Of a stretch of DNA of 64,000 nt, positions 10,895-24,100 are shown piece by piece. Both the position numbers and the translations under genes were made by a program. The DNA is from Amyelois transitella. Its lineage: Eukaryota > Arthropoda > Insecta > Lepidoptera > Pyralidae. The stretch's first letter is position 1. Each line of letters starts with the position of its first letter. Under the pieces are notes generated by a model. That model was not told the origin of the DNA, did no database searches, and saw nothing but the letters and a program-made list of their open reading frames with translations. The stretch lies in contig NC_083507.1 of the NCBI RefSeq assembly GCF_032362555.1, positions 9,799,001 through 9,863,000 of the forward strand, given 5' to 3'.

Positions 10895-13800
10895 CTAATT
10901 AACCCTTGGCTGTGGAGTAATCTCATCAATTTCTTCCGCATTCACAGTATCATCTAACGCCATTCTCGCACAAAGGCATCCATCACTAATCTTTCCACTT
11001 TCTGTCGCTATGCACTTTCCTAACACACTTTTACAACTATTGAACTGCCACAAATCTTTCTTTCCTTCATTTATTTCATCAACTCTTGGAGCTATATCAA
11101 TATCTGTGTCAAATGTTTCTTTTATTTTTATTGTACCGTCTATACAGTACTCAAACTCTGGTAATTGACTTCTATATTTGCTACAAGTACTTTTAGATGG
11201 TACACTTTTGATGCTTTCATTGGGATTGCAAGCACAGCCTTCACATATATTCCTCTTTTCAGATATTTCTGCATTAGCACCTTTATCAAAATTATTCCCT
11301 ATTTCACTAGGATTTTCATTTGGTATCAAATCATATTGAGTGTCTGTAGTCGTCATTTGCGCACAAAGACAATTTTCATTTACTTCTCCATTTGCAGAGA
11401 CTATACAACCACCCAGAACAGATTTGCAACTTCTAAAATCATCAATTCGGAAAGTTTCTTCTTTGACAGATCTCACTGACAAATCCTGAGGGGCTGCGGA
11501 ATCATAGCTTTCTTGAAAACTAAGGGTTGGCAAATTCTGTAAATGATTTATAGTTTTCTTCTCAACTGTAATATATCCTTGCATTTGGTCCTCTACAATT
11601 GTTTGACTTGAAGAACATTTTGTAGACTCTGAAATTATATATTGAAAAAAATAATATAATAATAGAAAAAGAAATATGCAACACATCAAACTAAGTTGTG
11701 ATGTAAACTATGAATAATTGATGAAATACAAATCAATGCATACAAAATATTAGATGCAAGTTCAAAAATTTGTAATTCAAAGTCAGGCTTTTTATTCAAC
11801 ATATTATTTTGGGTTTAACAAAATACGAGAAAATTATGTACATACCTTCTACTTTCATTTTAAATGTTTCGCACTCAGAATTGGAATCAGATGATGATAT
11901 GCCACTATCAATTGTAGCAGCTGCAATAAATGCAAAATATTAGAACAATGAATATCCACTTGTGTATATTTGAATCAACTAGATTCACAGATGAGAACAA
12001 AGTCAAAGTAAGAAACATTGTCATTTTACAGATATATAACATAAAAAATAGATCTTAATGTATTGCAATAAAGCACACAATTTTTATATTTAAGGATTGT
12101 AATATTTTTAAGATCCTATTTCAAACAGACAGACGAACTTGTTTGTTTCAGAAACTTTTAGCAGATCATGAAGTTGATTATTGGTTAAGTATTTATTATC
12201 TATTTGCTGCTGGTTCTATTCTATTTCTATTGGACACATAATTGGTTATTTATAATTTTAACTAGCCAGAAGAATCCTATCATGAGACTACATCAGCTAT
12301 TTTCATTGCATCTGACAGAACCAAGGAAAGTCTTGATATGCCATGTTCAGCTGTATAGCTCAAATATTGGAAGAGAGATTCAAATAGTGACAGGTTGCTA
12401 GCCCATCTTCTACGTTTTATTAGTCATTCCTGTAGTCGCCTTTTACGACATCCATGGGAAAGATAAAGAGTGGTTCTATTTTAAAATGCCTGACCTATGT
12501 ATATTATGGAAATATTTATAAAAAAAACTTACTGTGAGTAGCAAGATGTCTTTTCCTTGCATATTCATGAGTGAAATTCTTGTTGCATTTGGGCACAGTA
12601 CATTGAAGACGTTCCATAGTATGCGTTTTAATGTGGGTTTTCAAATGGTGCAACTGAATAAAACCTAAAAAAGTAATTAGCTATAATTTGACGGTACATA
12701 CACAAATTGATTAAAAATATATATTTCGATGCCATGTCAAAAATAATGTATGTAGCTAGTAGATTAGTTGGTAGTTTACTATCAGATGGAGCCATCTTTG
12801 TTTTATTATAAAAAAATATTCACATATTAAAGATTTCGTAATTATTATAAAAATAATCGTCAAATCTTTAATATGTGAACCATCAGGACACCTTTGATTA
12901 CCTTAAAAGATCAAAAACATTGAAAATTAACTCACCTTTGCAACATATATTACAGAAATATTGCTTAGTGTTTGTATGGGTCATCTCATGGTGTTTCAAA
13001 TGATGTTGGAAGTTGAAGGACTTATTGCAGCCCTGATGGTTACAGCGATACCTCCTCTCCGACACCGGTTTGTGCGTCTTCAGATGTGTACGTAGTGCTA
13101 TATCACTATTGAACTTAGCATTGCATTTGGAACAGATATATGTACCTGTAAAAGAAAATATTCCATTTCACACACAATTCTGTTTCAAGTTAAATTATGG
13201 TTGAAATGGATTATAAAAATTCATCAACTTGGGGAAAATGTATGTATATTTTTGGTATTTGTGTTTGTAACATGATAACTTTCAAACCGCTGGTCTGATT
13301 TTGATGGTATTTACAATTTACGTTAATAGAATTTTTAAATCTTGAGGTCGTTAAAATCTATTCAGTTATTTTTGAGACACTCACAATTTTATAAGGGTAT
13401 GCAAGTTTCATGGCCACTAGTTTTACTCAATTTTACCTGTCACTGAATTGTACTAAACTGTTCATATTATGTCTTCTGATAAAGTCAATAATCACAAGAC
13501 GCAAAAACCATGTTTAGCTAATATATATATAATAACAATGGAATTGAGATCTGAAGATAGGGACAGGTTTTTCCTGTGATTAACTTTTACAATCTGCATG
13601 GAAACAAAAGCAGCTACTGTTTTTTTTTCTTCACTACAAGAACAGCACGAAAGCTTTCACTAGATGAATACCTTTATGTAAACTTACTTGGACTTTAAAC
13701 CCTAACTGACTATGTACAACTTATTATGTAATACTAACCTTTGTGTGCATAATTCATGTGCCTTTTGAGTAAGGCTTCATCTCGGAACTTGTGATTGCAC

Positions 13801-14350
13801 TCACTGCACCACACATCTTCAACTCGGTCATGTTGTTTCTCATGTCTACGTAAAGCAGAACTGTAACATTTAATTAAAATATTAGAATCTATAAATTGTT
13901 GATATGTGAACCAATACATTTGGTACTGAAGATGGGATAATGTGGAAAGAAAAATGACAAAAAGTAGACCTTGGAGCTTGAAGAATAGATTGATTTGGTT
14001 GCAACTGGGACTAAAATTAGAATCTGAAGATAATTAATTTGGAAGGATTTCGGCGAATGTATATTTCAAAGACCCAAAATTAAGCAATACTTGTAAAAAA
14101 AAAACAGGGTCAAAGATTATACAACAGATGATAAGCAAAACAGACAGTAAAAATCCAGATTTCGATTATCAAAGTAGGAAATGAGATATCAAAATAAAGA
14201 AACTTACAGAAAACTAAATTTTTTCATGCATATTTTGCATTGGAACTGTGGTGTATGACTTTCTTCATGCCTCTTTTTCTCGCTCTCATATTTAAATTGT
14301 TTGTGGCAATAACCACACTTTATGACACTCTTCTTTTCTTCTGATTTCAT
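10895..14350 (-). CDS. Seven-finger C2H2 zinc-finger protein with duplicated Cys-rich tail
   Basis: Six exons (14350-14208, 13860-13739, 13145-12936, 12664-12533, 11920-11846, 11628-10895) join in phase and give 471 codons. Seven C2H2 fingers run in order, each C-x2/4-C-x12-H-x3/4-H; several are split by introns. A Ser-rich link follows, then a tail with two related blocks, DDFRSCKSVLGGC..CLCAQM and FNSCKSVLGKC..CLCARM, and a third Cys cluster (CEGCACNPNESIKS) between them. Closely spaced fingers without the KRAB or ZAD module typical of large families, some with C-x4-C spacing, recall TFIIIA-type proteins binding 5S rDNA or 5S RNA. That assignment is tentative. The ATG at 14350 is the first in frame, but it directly follows an acceptor-like ACAACAG, so an upstream exon is possible. 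It is head to head with SLC19, 823 bases apart. Confidence 0.8.
12338..12490 (-). mobile_element. RTE-derived short element, diverged
   Basis: It shares the blocks GATTCAAATAGTGACAGG, TTGCTAGCCCATC and GACATCCATGGGAAAGAT with the many copies of this element in the window. It lies in an intron of the zinc-finger gene. Confidence 0.75.
12819..12879. repeat. Inverted repeat, 18-bp perfect outer arms
   Basis: 12819-12836 (TTCACATATTAAAGATTT) is the exact reverse complement of 12862-12879. The inner 25 bases form a further imperfect stem. It lies in an intron of the zinc-finger gene. Confidence 0.9.
13240..13430. repeat. Probable dispersed AT-rich repeat
   Basis: The layout (GTTTGTAACATGATAACT, CTGATTTTGATGG, CTATTCAGTTATTTTTGAG) resembles short dispersed insect repeats also seen at 22140-22270 and 47000-47210. 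Class not determined. Confidence 0.4.
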
Positions 14351-15173
14351 CTGTTGTAATTTCAGGTTGTAATTAATTAGAAATCCTGAAGTTTGAACTT
14401 GCAAGAGATAAGGTGATAAGAAAAGAGATAAGTTCAGAAACTGTTATCAAATATTGGATACAGTTTTCCTTGATATATTGTATATTAAATTACCATGGAA
14501 ACACATTTATGGAGATAACGCAAAGAAAGAAACAAGCAAGCAAGAAAACAAAATTAATTGATTTCGAAATAAATATCAAATATTGTTTGTGTAGAACAAA
14601 ATATATTCCGTTTTGCTTTTCTTTCCTCATTATTTGTCACTTTTCTGTCACTAAATGACAATGATGGCTTACATTGACAGTAATAGTTTTTATTTTAAAA
14701 AAAGGTTATATGGGACAAAAAAAACTGTAATGCCTGTAAAAAAAAATATCCCCGAATATCACTGTCAAATCAATCAATGTCAACTGATCAACTTATGAAG
14801 AAAACAAAACAACTTTTGAGTTTACATCGTATTTGCATCGTATTTTTAGGTTAACTTTCTTCATCGTACATAGGCTTAAAATTATCATTTCTTTTCTTCG
14901 CTAGATTTGCTGATTTTTAGATTGGTTGACCCTCCAGCGAAATGCAGCTAGTCTAAAGTTTTGTAATGCAAGGAACTCACTTAAGCAACAAATAGAGGTC
15001 ATTTGTCATGAGTTCTCTTACTTACGTAAGTCGCGCTGGCGGCTCTGCAAATGAATACCGCACAGTGATGATTGAAACGTATTCATACACGCACGCACCA
15101 CTGACACATAATTTTTACGCCACAACATAATATTTTTATTTTTAACTATTTCTGTGTGAAGTTATACATTGCA
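14351..15173. promoter_or_regulatory. Shared promoter region, zinc finger / SLC19
   Basis: The two start codons face away from each other across 823 bases, so both promoters should lie here. The segment has no coding signal. A small IR-like AT-rich core is present, but no TATA box or initiator can be fixed with confidence. Confidence 0.5.
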
Positions 15174-18100
15174 ATGCAAGATTGGATTAAAATTACCCTT
15201 ATTTTATGTCTGTTTGGGACTTTGAGGGAGATTCGACCGTCGGAACCCTTTGTTTCTGAGTTTCTTATTGGAGAATGGAGAAATATAACAGAGGACCAGT
15301 TAAACCGGGATGTTTATCCCATAGGAACCTACTCCTACTTATCTTTATTAGTTGTGGTGTTCTTAATAACTGACTTTTTAAGATTCAAGCCTATCATCAT
15401 ATTATCAGGTGAGTTAATTTCACTGTAAGTACAGTCAAACACATGAATAAGCATACAGGTTATGGTGAATAAATTATTTTTCACCATACTTATACATATT
15501 TCACATTGTTTAACCAAAGAAACCCCAAAAATTTTCTTTACACAAATTCATTCCTCATACCTATTTTACTATCAAAAAATGCTAATAATCTCAAGACTGC
15601 TTTTCTTTCCTTATTGAGTTATATTTGTGTTTCATATCTTATTAATGACTAGCTGATGCCAACAACTTTGTTTTTGTAGCTGCATGATTTTTGTTAAGCT
15701 GACATTTTCATTTTCCTTATAATTTAGCTGGACCTTGGTGCTGCATCAAGTGTTCCAGATCTTTGATTATTATACCACTGTAGAAAATGCTAATCAGGTT
15801 GTCAAACTTTTGTTGAAACATCATTTCTATATTTATTTATAGTTCTCCATAACATGTTCCAGTTTTCAAAATCATATAGCCTAAGCTAAGCTATTTTCAA
15901 AGCCTATGGCTTTATAACAAAAAATGTTTCATTTTAATCTGTCCAATAGTTTACAAAAAACAAAGAGACTTTTAATTTTTACCTCTACTACTGTTTCCCT
16001 TCCTGATTTTTATGCAAATATATTTCAGGTACACATTAAATTTTTTACTGCCTTATTATATATATATATATGCACCAATTGAAGAACATTCATTCTCTAG
16101 ATAAAAAATAATTATGACTACAACAACATCCTTTACGAGCTTACCTGATAAGAAGTTTCATTGATTTTTATTGTTTTGATTCTCAAGTTTTATAAATAAA
16201 CAATTAAGATTGTGTTGCATGTGTCTACAGTGTCACTCCATATCTTCCCATGGATGTCAAAAAAGGCGTCTAAGGGAATGGCTTACTTATTATTCTAATT
16301 GAAGGTGATTGGCAAGCAACCTGTCATCTTATGAATTTTAATTCCATCATTAAGCCATACAGTTGAATATGGCCTTTTGGTCTTTTCAAAACTGGTCGGC
16401 TCAACATGATAATATGTATGAAAGTATTGAGTAAGACTGATCAAAGTATGTAATAAATACTAAAAAGATTTTTTAAATTAAAGAATTTGTGTGTGTGTGA
16501 TTCTGAAACTTCTAAATTGTATATTTTATATACATAACAATGGTTTATTAAATTTAACAAAATGCTATCTTATAGGAATAAATAAAATTACAGACCACTA
16601 TTAGAATGAATAATGTAATGTTGGACGTCACAAAGATATCATCAATTACCATTAATATAGTTCTTTCAATTTATATTCAAGGTTGATTCATCTGAAAGAA
16701 TCTTTTTTTCTCAATGAAAGATGGGAGATTACAAATATTAGTTCATGACCTGACCAGGATTCCAGAGATACCAAGTAATCCAAATTGTTTTGGAACATTT
16801 ACATACATATAATCACGTTTTTATACCTTAGAAGAAGACAGAGCCAACAGTCTCACAGACTGAAAGGCCACACACATATTTATGGCTTAATGATGGAATT
16901 GAGATTCAAATAATGACAGGTTGCTAGCCCATCGCCTAAAAGAAGAATCCTAAGTTTATTAGCCTAACTCTTAGTCGCCCTTTGCGACAACCATGGGAAT
17001 GAGAGGTAGTAGTCCTATTCGAAAGTGCTGGAAACCACACGGCAAATAATTGATAATAACTGCAGTAGATGTAATAACAGCATTAATTATATCCAATTTT
17101 AATCTGCAAAAATAAATTTTATCATTTGTGTTATTTCATACCTTTCGATAATTCATAAATAACGTTTATCGATATTATTATCTTTAATTAATTTTTAAAT
17201 ACATATTTAAGTATACTTATATTTATGAAATCATATGGTTCATTTGGAACCGGGGCCTTACCGTACCCGTTACCCTACTAGGGCACGCGCGACGCCATTT
17301 TTATCGCGCAAAAAACAATCGCTGTTTCGCTTTTTATTATGACTTGAAACTAGCATGTACTGCATACCACTACCTGTTTTAAAAAATTGCACATGGAGAG
17401 CAGTTATTCATAAATGTGGTGAATATAAAATTAAATTTAATATTTTGGACTGCTACAGGTCTCAGCGGGATAGCTGTGTATGCAATACTATTATGGACGA
17501 CAAGCTTGGAATGGGTACAAGCTTCCCAGTTCTTCTACGGCCTGTACATGGCCACCGAAGTCGCATATTTGACTTATATCTATGCAAAGGTAATGTTTGG
17601 CAATCTTTTTGATATGTTATATAATAATATTTGAGAGTCTGGATTCTACCATTTGGTAGACTCTCAACCAAATGGTAGAATCCATACGCTCAAATATTAT
17701 TTGACCAGACCTGTCCCAGGGACCGTAATGTATATTTTTTTTCCGTAACTTTTTTGTGATCAGGTAACTGGAAGTGTAACCATGACAACAGATAGGTTTC
17801 CCTGCAAAGCTCCCATTGCGCAGATAGATTAGGAATCGCTTCATGCAAAAAAATCGGGCTTACCCAATCCAATATCGTAGTCACAGGCGGACCGCGGATA
17901 TGGGTGTCAACAACCGAGACCATTGCCCGGACCTCCCGGTATGTTAGGTTGTATTACGAAATAATAACTTGCATGAATGATCTTCAACCAAATGTATCTC
18001 CAAAAAGGTGTTTGTGCCCAGGTGGACTCGTCGAAGTATCCCCGCGTGTCCTCATACACCCGCATCGCGGCGCTGACCGGCCGTTTCATATCTGGAGTCA

Positions 18101-21100
18101 CAGCTCAACTCCTCACACATTACGAAGTTATGAATTACCGAGAGTTGAACTATATCACTTTTGCAGGTGAGGAGATTGTACTACATTTCTGTCTTACTAT
18201 TGACCATACCACTAACATCTCTAACATTCCATTCATTGTTGCACTTCCTGTGCGGGTAGTATTAGTTTTGCTTTTTTAAGTCGCTAGCGATCGTAGCGCC
18301 CTTATTCTCTACTGGGTCACATTCAACTGGCAAAATTTATGAAAATAGTAAATAATGAAGACTTAAGAACTTTTTTTATGTATATAAAACGCTAAGGTTG
18401 ATCGACTGATCTTTCATCGCACAGCTCAAACCAAAGATTTTTGGAAATTACAGCGGGCATGTTAGATAATGGGAGTGTTCGTTTTAGCGGGCCGGGCCCT
18501 GGGCGCTCTCATGTTTATACATATAAATTAAAAGGGTAAATTCAAAACTTATGACAGCGTTTTTGGTGCCGTTTGCGGTCTTCTTACAGACAGCCCTGGG
18601 TCCCCCTGTGACCAAGATCCAAGGGAGGCTCAAGAGAGAATTAACCAAAGCGATTCCCATCCCTAGACCTTGCCCACTTATACCAGGAAAGTTTTGCCCA
18701 GACTGGATCATAGTGTCTACTAATTGCCTAAATATATGTAATAGGTTTCCTGTCAATGTTTTATCACAGCGATGTTTTCCCTCACAGACGTGATATCGCC
18801 ATATCATATACAACCTGTTTCAGCTCAGATCCTCGCGACTTTCTGGGCATTCTGGCTGCCGCCGGTCCAGTTCGGCATCTACTTCCATCGGAGGAACTCC
18901 TTGGTCAACGCTCAGCAGTTAAACCAGACCACCAACAAACAGCCACCGGCTACGATTAAAGTGAGTTACTTTATCATGGTCTCAATCGCAAGTAGACCTC
19001 AAGTATTGACATAATCAGTTCTACATTCATACATGTTTTTTTAATGTAGACAATGTGCATTCGTCCACGATTTAGATTTAAGAGATCTATATTTGTAAAT
19101 TGACGTCCTATGAAAATGCTGCAGTGTAGTTTGTTCCGCCGCTTCTTCTACACGTGCGCTTTGGAAGCGGTAGTAGTTATAATTAGATTTAAGTTATGTG
19201 ACGTCAATAAGTGATACCTTGTATCCAATTTTGATAATAAATCTATTCTATTCCCTTAAATAGGTTATATAGTGCCGTGTGGTTCCCGGCACCAATACAA
19301 AAAAGAATAGGACCACTCCATCTCTTTCCCATGGATGTCGTAAAAGGCGACTAAGGGATAGGCTTGTAAACTTGGGATTATTATTTTAGGCGATAGGCTA
19401 GCAACCTGTCACTATTTGAATCTCAATTCTATCATTAAGCCAAATAGCTGAACGTGGCCATTTAGACTTAAAGACTGTTGGCTCTGTCTACCCCGCATGG
19501 GATATAGACGTGACCAAATGTATGTGTATGTATGAAGGTGGATGAAGCGAAGGAAATATGCAGAGATCGTGGCAAGTGGAAAGAGGTAGTCTCTGCCTAC
19601 CCCTCCGGGAAAGAAGCGTGATTTTATGTATGTATGTATGTATGAAGGTTATATAGGTTGTGTTCCAAGCAACGTACTGTGAACGGCAGCAAAAAACACA
19701 AATTATTAAAAAAAAAAAAAAAACATTTATATTGTTATATAAAAATACGATTTTTGAGGACACAGGAATGGGCCGCTTTAGATTCCTTATCATATCAGCA
19801 TGTTCATATTATTCTAATAAAGATTCCGGATTTTTTAAACAAAAAAAAAGTTATGTATAGCCCTCAAAATAAGTATTTGCGAGGCAATAAACAAGAAAAA
19901 AAAAATAAAATAAAAAAATAACAAATAAAACATGTATAGTAATAATGCCGATAATATTATTACAATTTATTGTATATTATTATTTACACTAACAATTATA
20001 CATCAGACTTGACACGTTACAATTAGTTATTGTATTTTATTAACTTGAATTGAACTAAGTGTATAATAATAAGTAACAATGATCCAATATGAGTTAGGTT
20101 CCCCTACAAAGGTGTGTTATTTGCCGTATTTAATTTTTCCACCTTTTTAAAGAATACCACAAAATAGAACGCTTTACTCCTATGCCTTGCTTTATCTAGC
20201 AAGGTAAAAAGGCATTACATAGCTTAGCCGCGCGTCGCGTTTATAGTGCCTTCTTATATCAAGTCAATAGGAAATTGAGAAGCTTAGTGAATGAATTATT
20301 GCGCTGTAGTTATAATTGTACTATAACTATAGATAGACGTAGTACCTAGACTTTAATATCGCTGAAAGTGTCCGAAACAAACATATTCATTCGTCTGTTT
20401 GAAAATGGATCTTAACACATTGCATTAAAGCACACAATACTTAAATATCGAAGACGAACGTATCTTGATCAAATTAAGGACGTCCTGGTAAAAAGTCAGG
20501 TCAAAAATACCCGAAACCGCCGAGCTTGCATGAAGAGAGTTATGAATGTGGATGAAGCGAAGGAAGTAGGTATGCAGAGATCGTGGCAAGTGGAAAGAGG
20601 TAGTCTCTGCCTACCCCTCTGGGAAAGAGGCGTGATTTTATGTATGTATGTATACTTAAATATCAAATTGTGCACATTTAAATAAATGCGTAAATCTAGT
20701 AGGTATACCTACATAAAATTGATCGAAAACTATAACATATTATTATATTTTTCAGCAATCATTTCGCCGCGACGTCGTCGAAGCGTCCACTCTGATAGCC
20801 CGCCATGCGCGCGCGGCGTACACGCGTCCGAAGGTGATCGCGTGGTCAGCGCTGTACGCGGTCGCTTTGGCGCTTTTTGTGCAAGCGCAAATTTATGTGC
20901 AGCTGCTGTGGAGGCAGGTGCAAGATGAAACTGGCACAGATGTAAGTGTATTTGTTGATACGAGTATTCTTAGGTTGACTTCATTTGCGTGGACTATCAA
21001 TGGTTTTATATCACGTAATAAGCTAGTTGTAGACACGCGTCCGAATGTGATCGCGTGGTCAGCGCTGTACGCGGTCGCTTTGGCGCTTTTTGTGCAAGCG

Positions 21101-24100
21101 CAAATTTATGTGCAGCTGCTGTGGAGGCAGGTGCAAGATGAAACTTGCACAGATGTAAGTGTATTTGTTGATATTCTTACGTTGTCTTCATTTTGATAGG
21201 CTTATAAACTTGGGATTCCTCTTTTAGGCGATGGGCTAGCAACCTGTCGCTATTTGAATCTCAATTCTATCATTAAGCCAAATAGCGGAACGTGGCCATT
21301 CAGTCTTTTCAAGACTGTTGGCTCTGTCTACCCCGCAAGGGATATAGACGTGACCATATGTATGTATGACTACATTTGCGTGGAATACCAATGGTTTTAT
21401 ATCACGTAACAAGCGAGTAGTAGACACGCGTCCCAAAGTGATCGCGTGGTGCTTTAGTGCATTCTGTGCAAGCGCAAGATGAAACTGCCACAAAAGTAAG
21501 TTTACATACATACATAACGACACATCTGTATTCTTTTGCGAGGTAGACGGAGCCAACTTAAAAAGACTGATAGGCCACGTTTGGATTAATGATAGAATAA
21601 TTGAGATTCCAATAGTGCTCGTTGCTAACCTATCGCCTAAAAGAAGAATCCCAAGTTCATAAACCTATTCCTTAGTCGCCTTTCGCAACATACATAGAAA
21701 AGAGATAGAGTGGTCCTATTATAAATATACCTATTATGTGACAATGAGAAAGTAGTAGATACAACAAAAGTTAACTTAGCCATCTGAATATTTTTGAGAA
21801 CGCAATAAATCTTTACAACGAAACGCCGAGATTAAATGTAACTAATGATCAGTTGTACGGTTTATTTGCTACGCTAAATAGGCTTTTCATACTTATCTAC
21901 ATACGTCGCTTAAATATTTATCACAATAACGTTGTATACAGATTAGGAATTGTACCTGTACTAAAAATATACTCTGCATACTGTTGGTGCATGTTACCTT
22001 CATAAAGATAAAGTTATACAGCATTTTGTGTTGTGTTTTTTTGGGATAAGACTTCCCCGTGTATATTACACGCAGTCTATGACACCGTCTGGCAATGCTA
22101 TTGTCTTGATTTATCATTTACAAACTAGCTATTGCGCATGTCGGAATTTCCAGATATAATGAGCCTATGTTATTCCTAAAGGTATCTATATTGAATCGAT
22201 GTACCAAATTTCATCAAATTCTGTTCAGAAGTTTTTGAGTTTATTCGTTACAAACATTAAAAAAAATACAAAACTTTTGCCCATGGCTTCTCAGTCTTGT
22301 AGAAATTTCTAGATTTCTCTTTAAGTTTTATCCTATTTTTTCTTGATATACATAAATAAATAAATTTCATAAAAGCAGATGTTGATGTTGCCGTGTGGTT
22401 CCCGGCACCATTACAAAAGAATAGGACCACTCCATCTCTTTCCCACGGATGTCGTAAGAGCCGACTAAGGGATAGACTTGGGATTCCTCTTTAATGTAAA
22501 TCCCTGCCAATCTAAGGTCTGCCGCGCCGATGGATGCATGGCTAGGGGCGAGCCTAGTCTCGAGCGTGCCACTTCCGCCATGGGGTTGGGCGACCCCCAG
22601 GTAATGGCTAGCCTTACCCTGGCATGCGGGGCTCTGCTGGGGCGGACAAAATTTTTCCCTAGCGTCTCGTGGGAATCGCATGGATGCAAATCTTTTGAAA
22701 GAGCACCTAGATGGCGGCGATGGTGTCCGCACCCCATCACGTCTCGTTCCCGGCGGGAGCGGTATGCGGTCTGCTGAAAGCCGCTTTGCGACGATGAATG
22801 TAAGAGGAGGAATGAAGGATAAGATTGAGGAAGTATGCCAGATGATGGATGAAAGACGTTTGGATGTGTTGTGCGTGAATGAAACGAAGCGGAAAGGATG
22901 CGACGCGACGCAGCACGGCCCTTACACGGCGTATTGGTCTGGAATTTCCAGTACCAGCCGAGGCTGTCAAGGGGTCGGTCTAATTCTTTCTGCACGAATG
23001 GCTGAGTGCGTGAATGAGTATGAGTGTGTCAGCCCTCGTCTTCTATGGATTAGGCTGAAAGTTGGAATCACTCGGATCTTCGTTCTAGGTGTTTATGCAC
23101 CTTGGGATGTGGGTTCGAGGGGTACAACATCAGCAAAAAGCGAAAACGAGGAGTTCTGGAATAGTGTAAGAGAAGTATTGAAAGTTACCAAGCCAAATGA
23201 GAAGATTATTATGTTAGGTGATTTTAATGGATGGGTGGGTGTAAAGCGTGATGGATATGAAAAGGTGCTTGGTGCGTTTGGTGACGAAAAGGTGAATGAT
23301 AATGGAAGAAGTGTATTAGAAATTTGTCTAGAGTGGGATCTTTTTGTGTCGAACTCAATGTTTCAACATAAAGAGATCCACACCTACACAAGAGTGGAAG
23401 GTATTTTAAAAAGTATGATAGACTTTGTGATTGTAGATGAAAGATTGAAGAACAAAGTGCTGGATACCCGTGCATATCGCGGTGCTGGCATTGACTCGGA
23501 CCATTTACTGGTGATATCCCGGATAAGGGGTATCTTCAATCGCTGGCGGCACAGGGTAAGGGAGCAAACCAGCGCTTTGGAAAGAGTAAAAGTAGAAAAT
23601 TTGCAAGATATGGATGTAGGTAAGAAGTATATTAATAGACTGAAGGATGAATTTGAAGATTTAGAGGAAATGAGCGATATTGAAGATGGATGGAAGGAAT
23701 TTAAAGAAAGAATTGTGAAAGTAGCTGTTGAAGTGTGTGGTGTAAGTAGAAGAAGGAAAGGAAAAAATCACAAAAATGCGTGGATGAGTAAAGATGTGCA
23801 AGAACTTGTGCGATTAAAGAAGAAAGCATGGCTGGATTTGTTAGCAGCAAAAGCTAACTTAAGAATGCAAGAGGTTATAGATGAAGATGTGAATGAAGCA
23901 CGTAAGGAATATAAGAAAATGAAAGATTTGGTTAAGAAAGCTGTGATTAGAAAGAAAGAAGAGTATAAAGAGGATTTTGATAAAAGGCTATCAGAAGACT
24001 TTCAGTCAAATCTGAAAGTATTCTGGAAATCCGTAAGGTCAGCCCGAGGAAATACTATAACCAGAGAGCTGACTAGGATCAGATGCCACGATGGTAGCGT

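Larger units (their letters stand above)
15650..17250. other. SLC19 intron 1, repeat-rich part
   Basis: Contains two copies of the RTE-derived short element (16225-16412 plus, 16845-17046 minus), an AT microsatellite near 16058-16072 and a TATCGATA near 17166. Nothing coding was seen. Confidence 0.6.

Noticed and set aside
11165-11479. Plus-strand 104-residue frame
   Set aside because: Opposite strand of the last zinc-finger exon, with no domain.
22465-22995. Minus-strand 176-residue frame
   Set aside because: Antisense of the RTE LINE 5' end.
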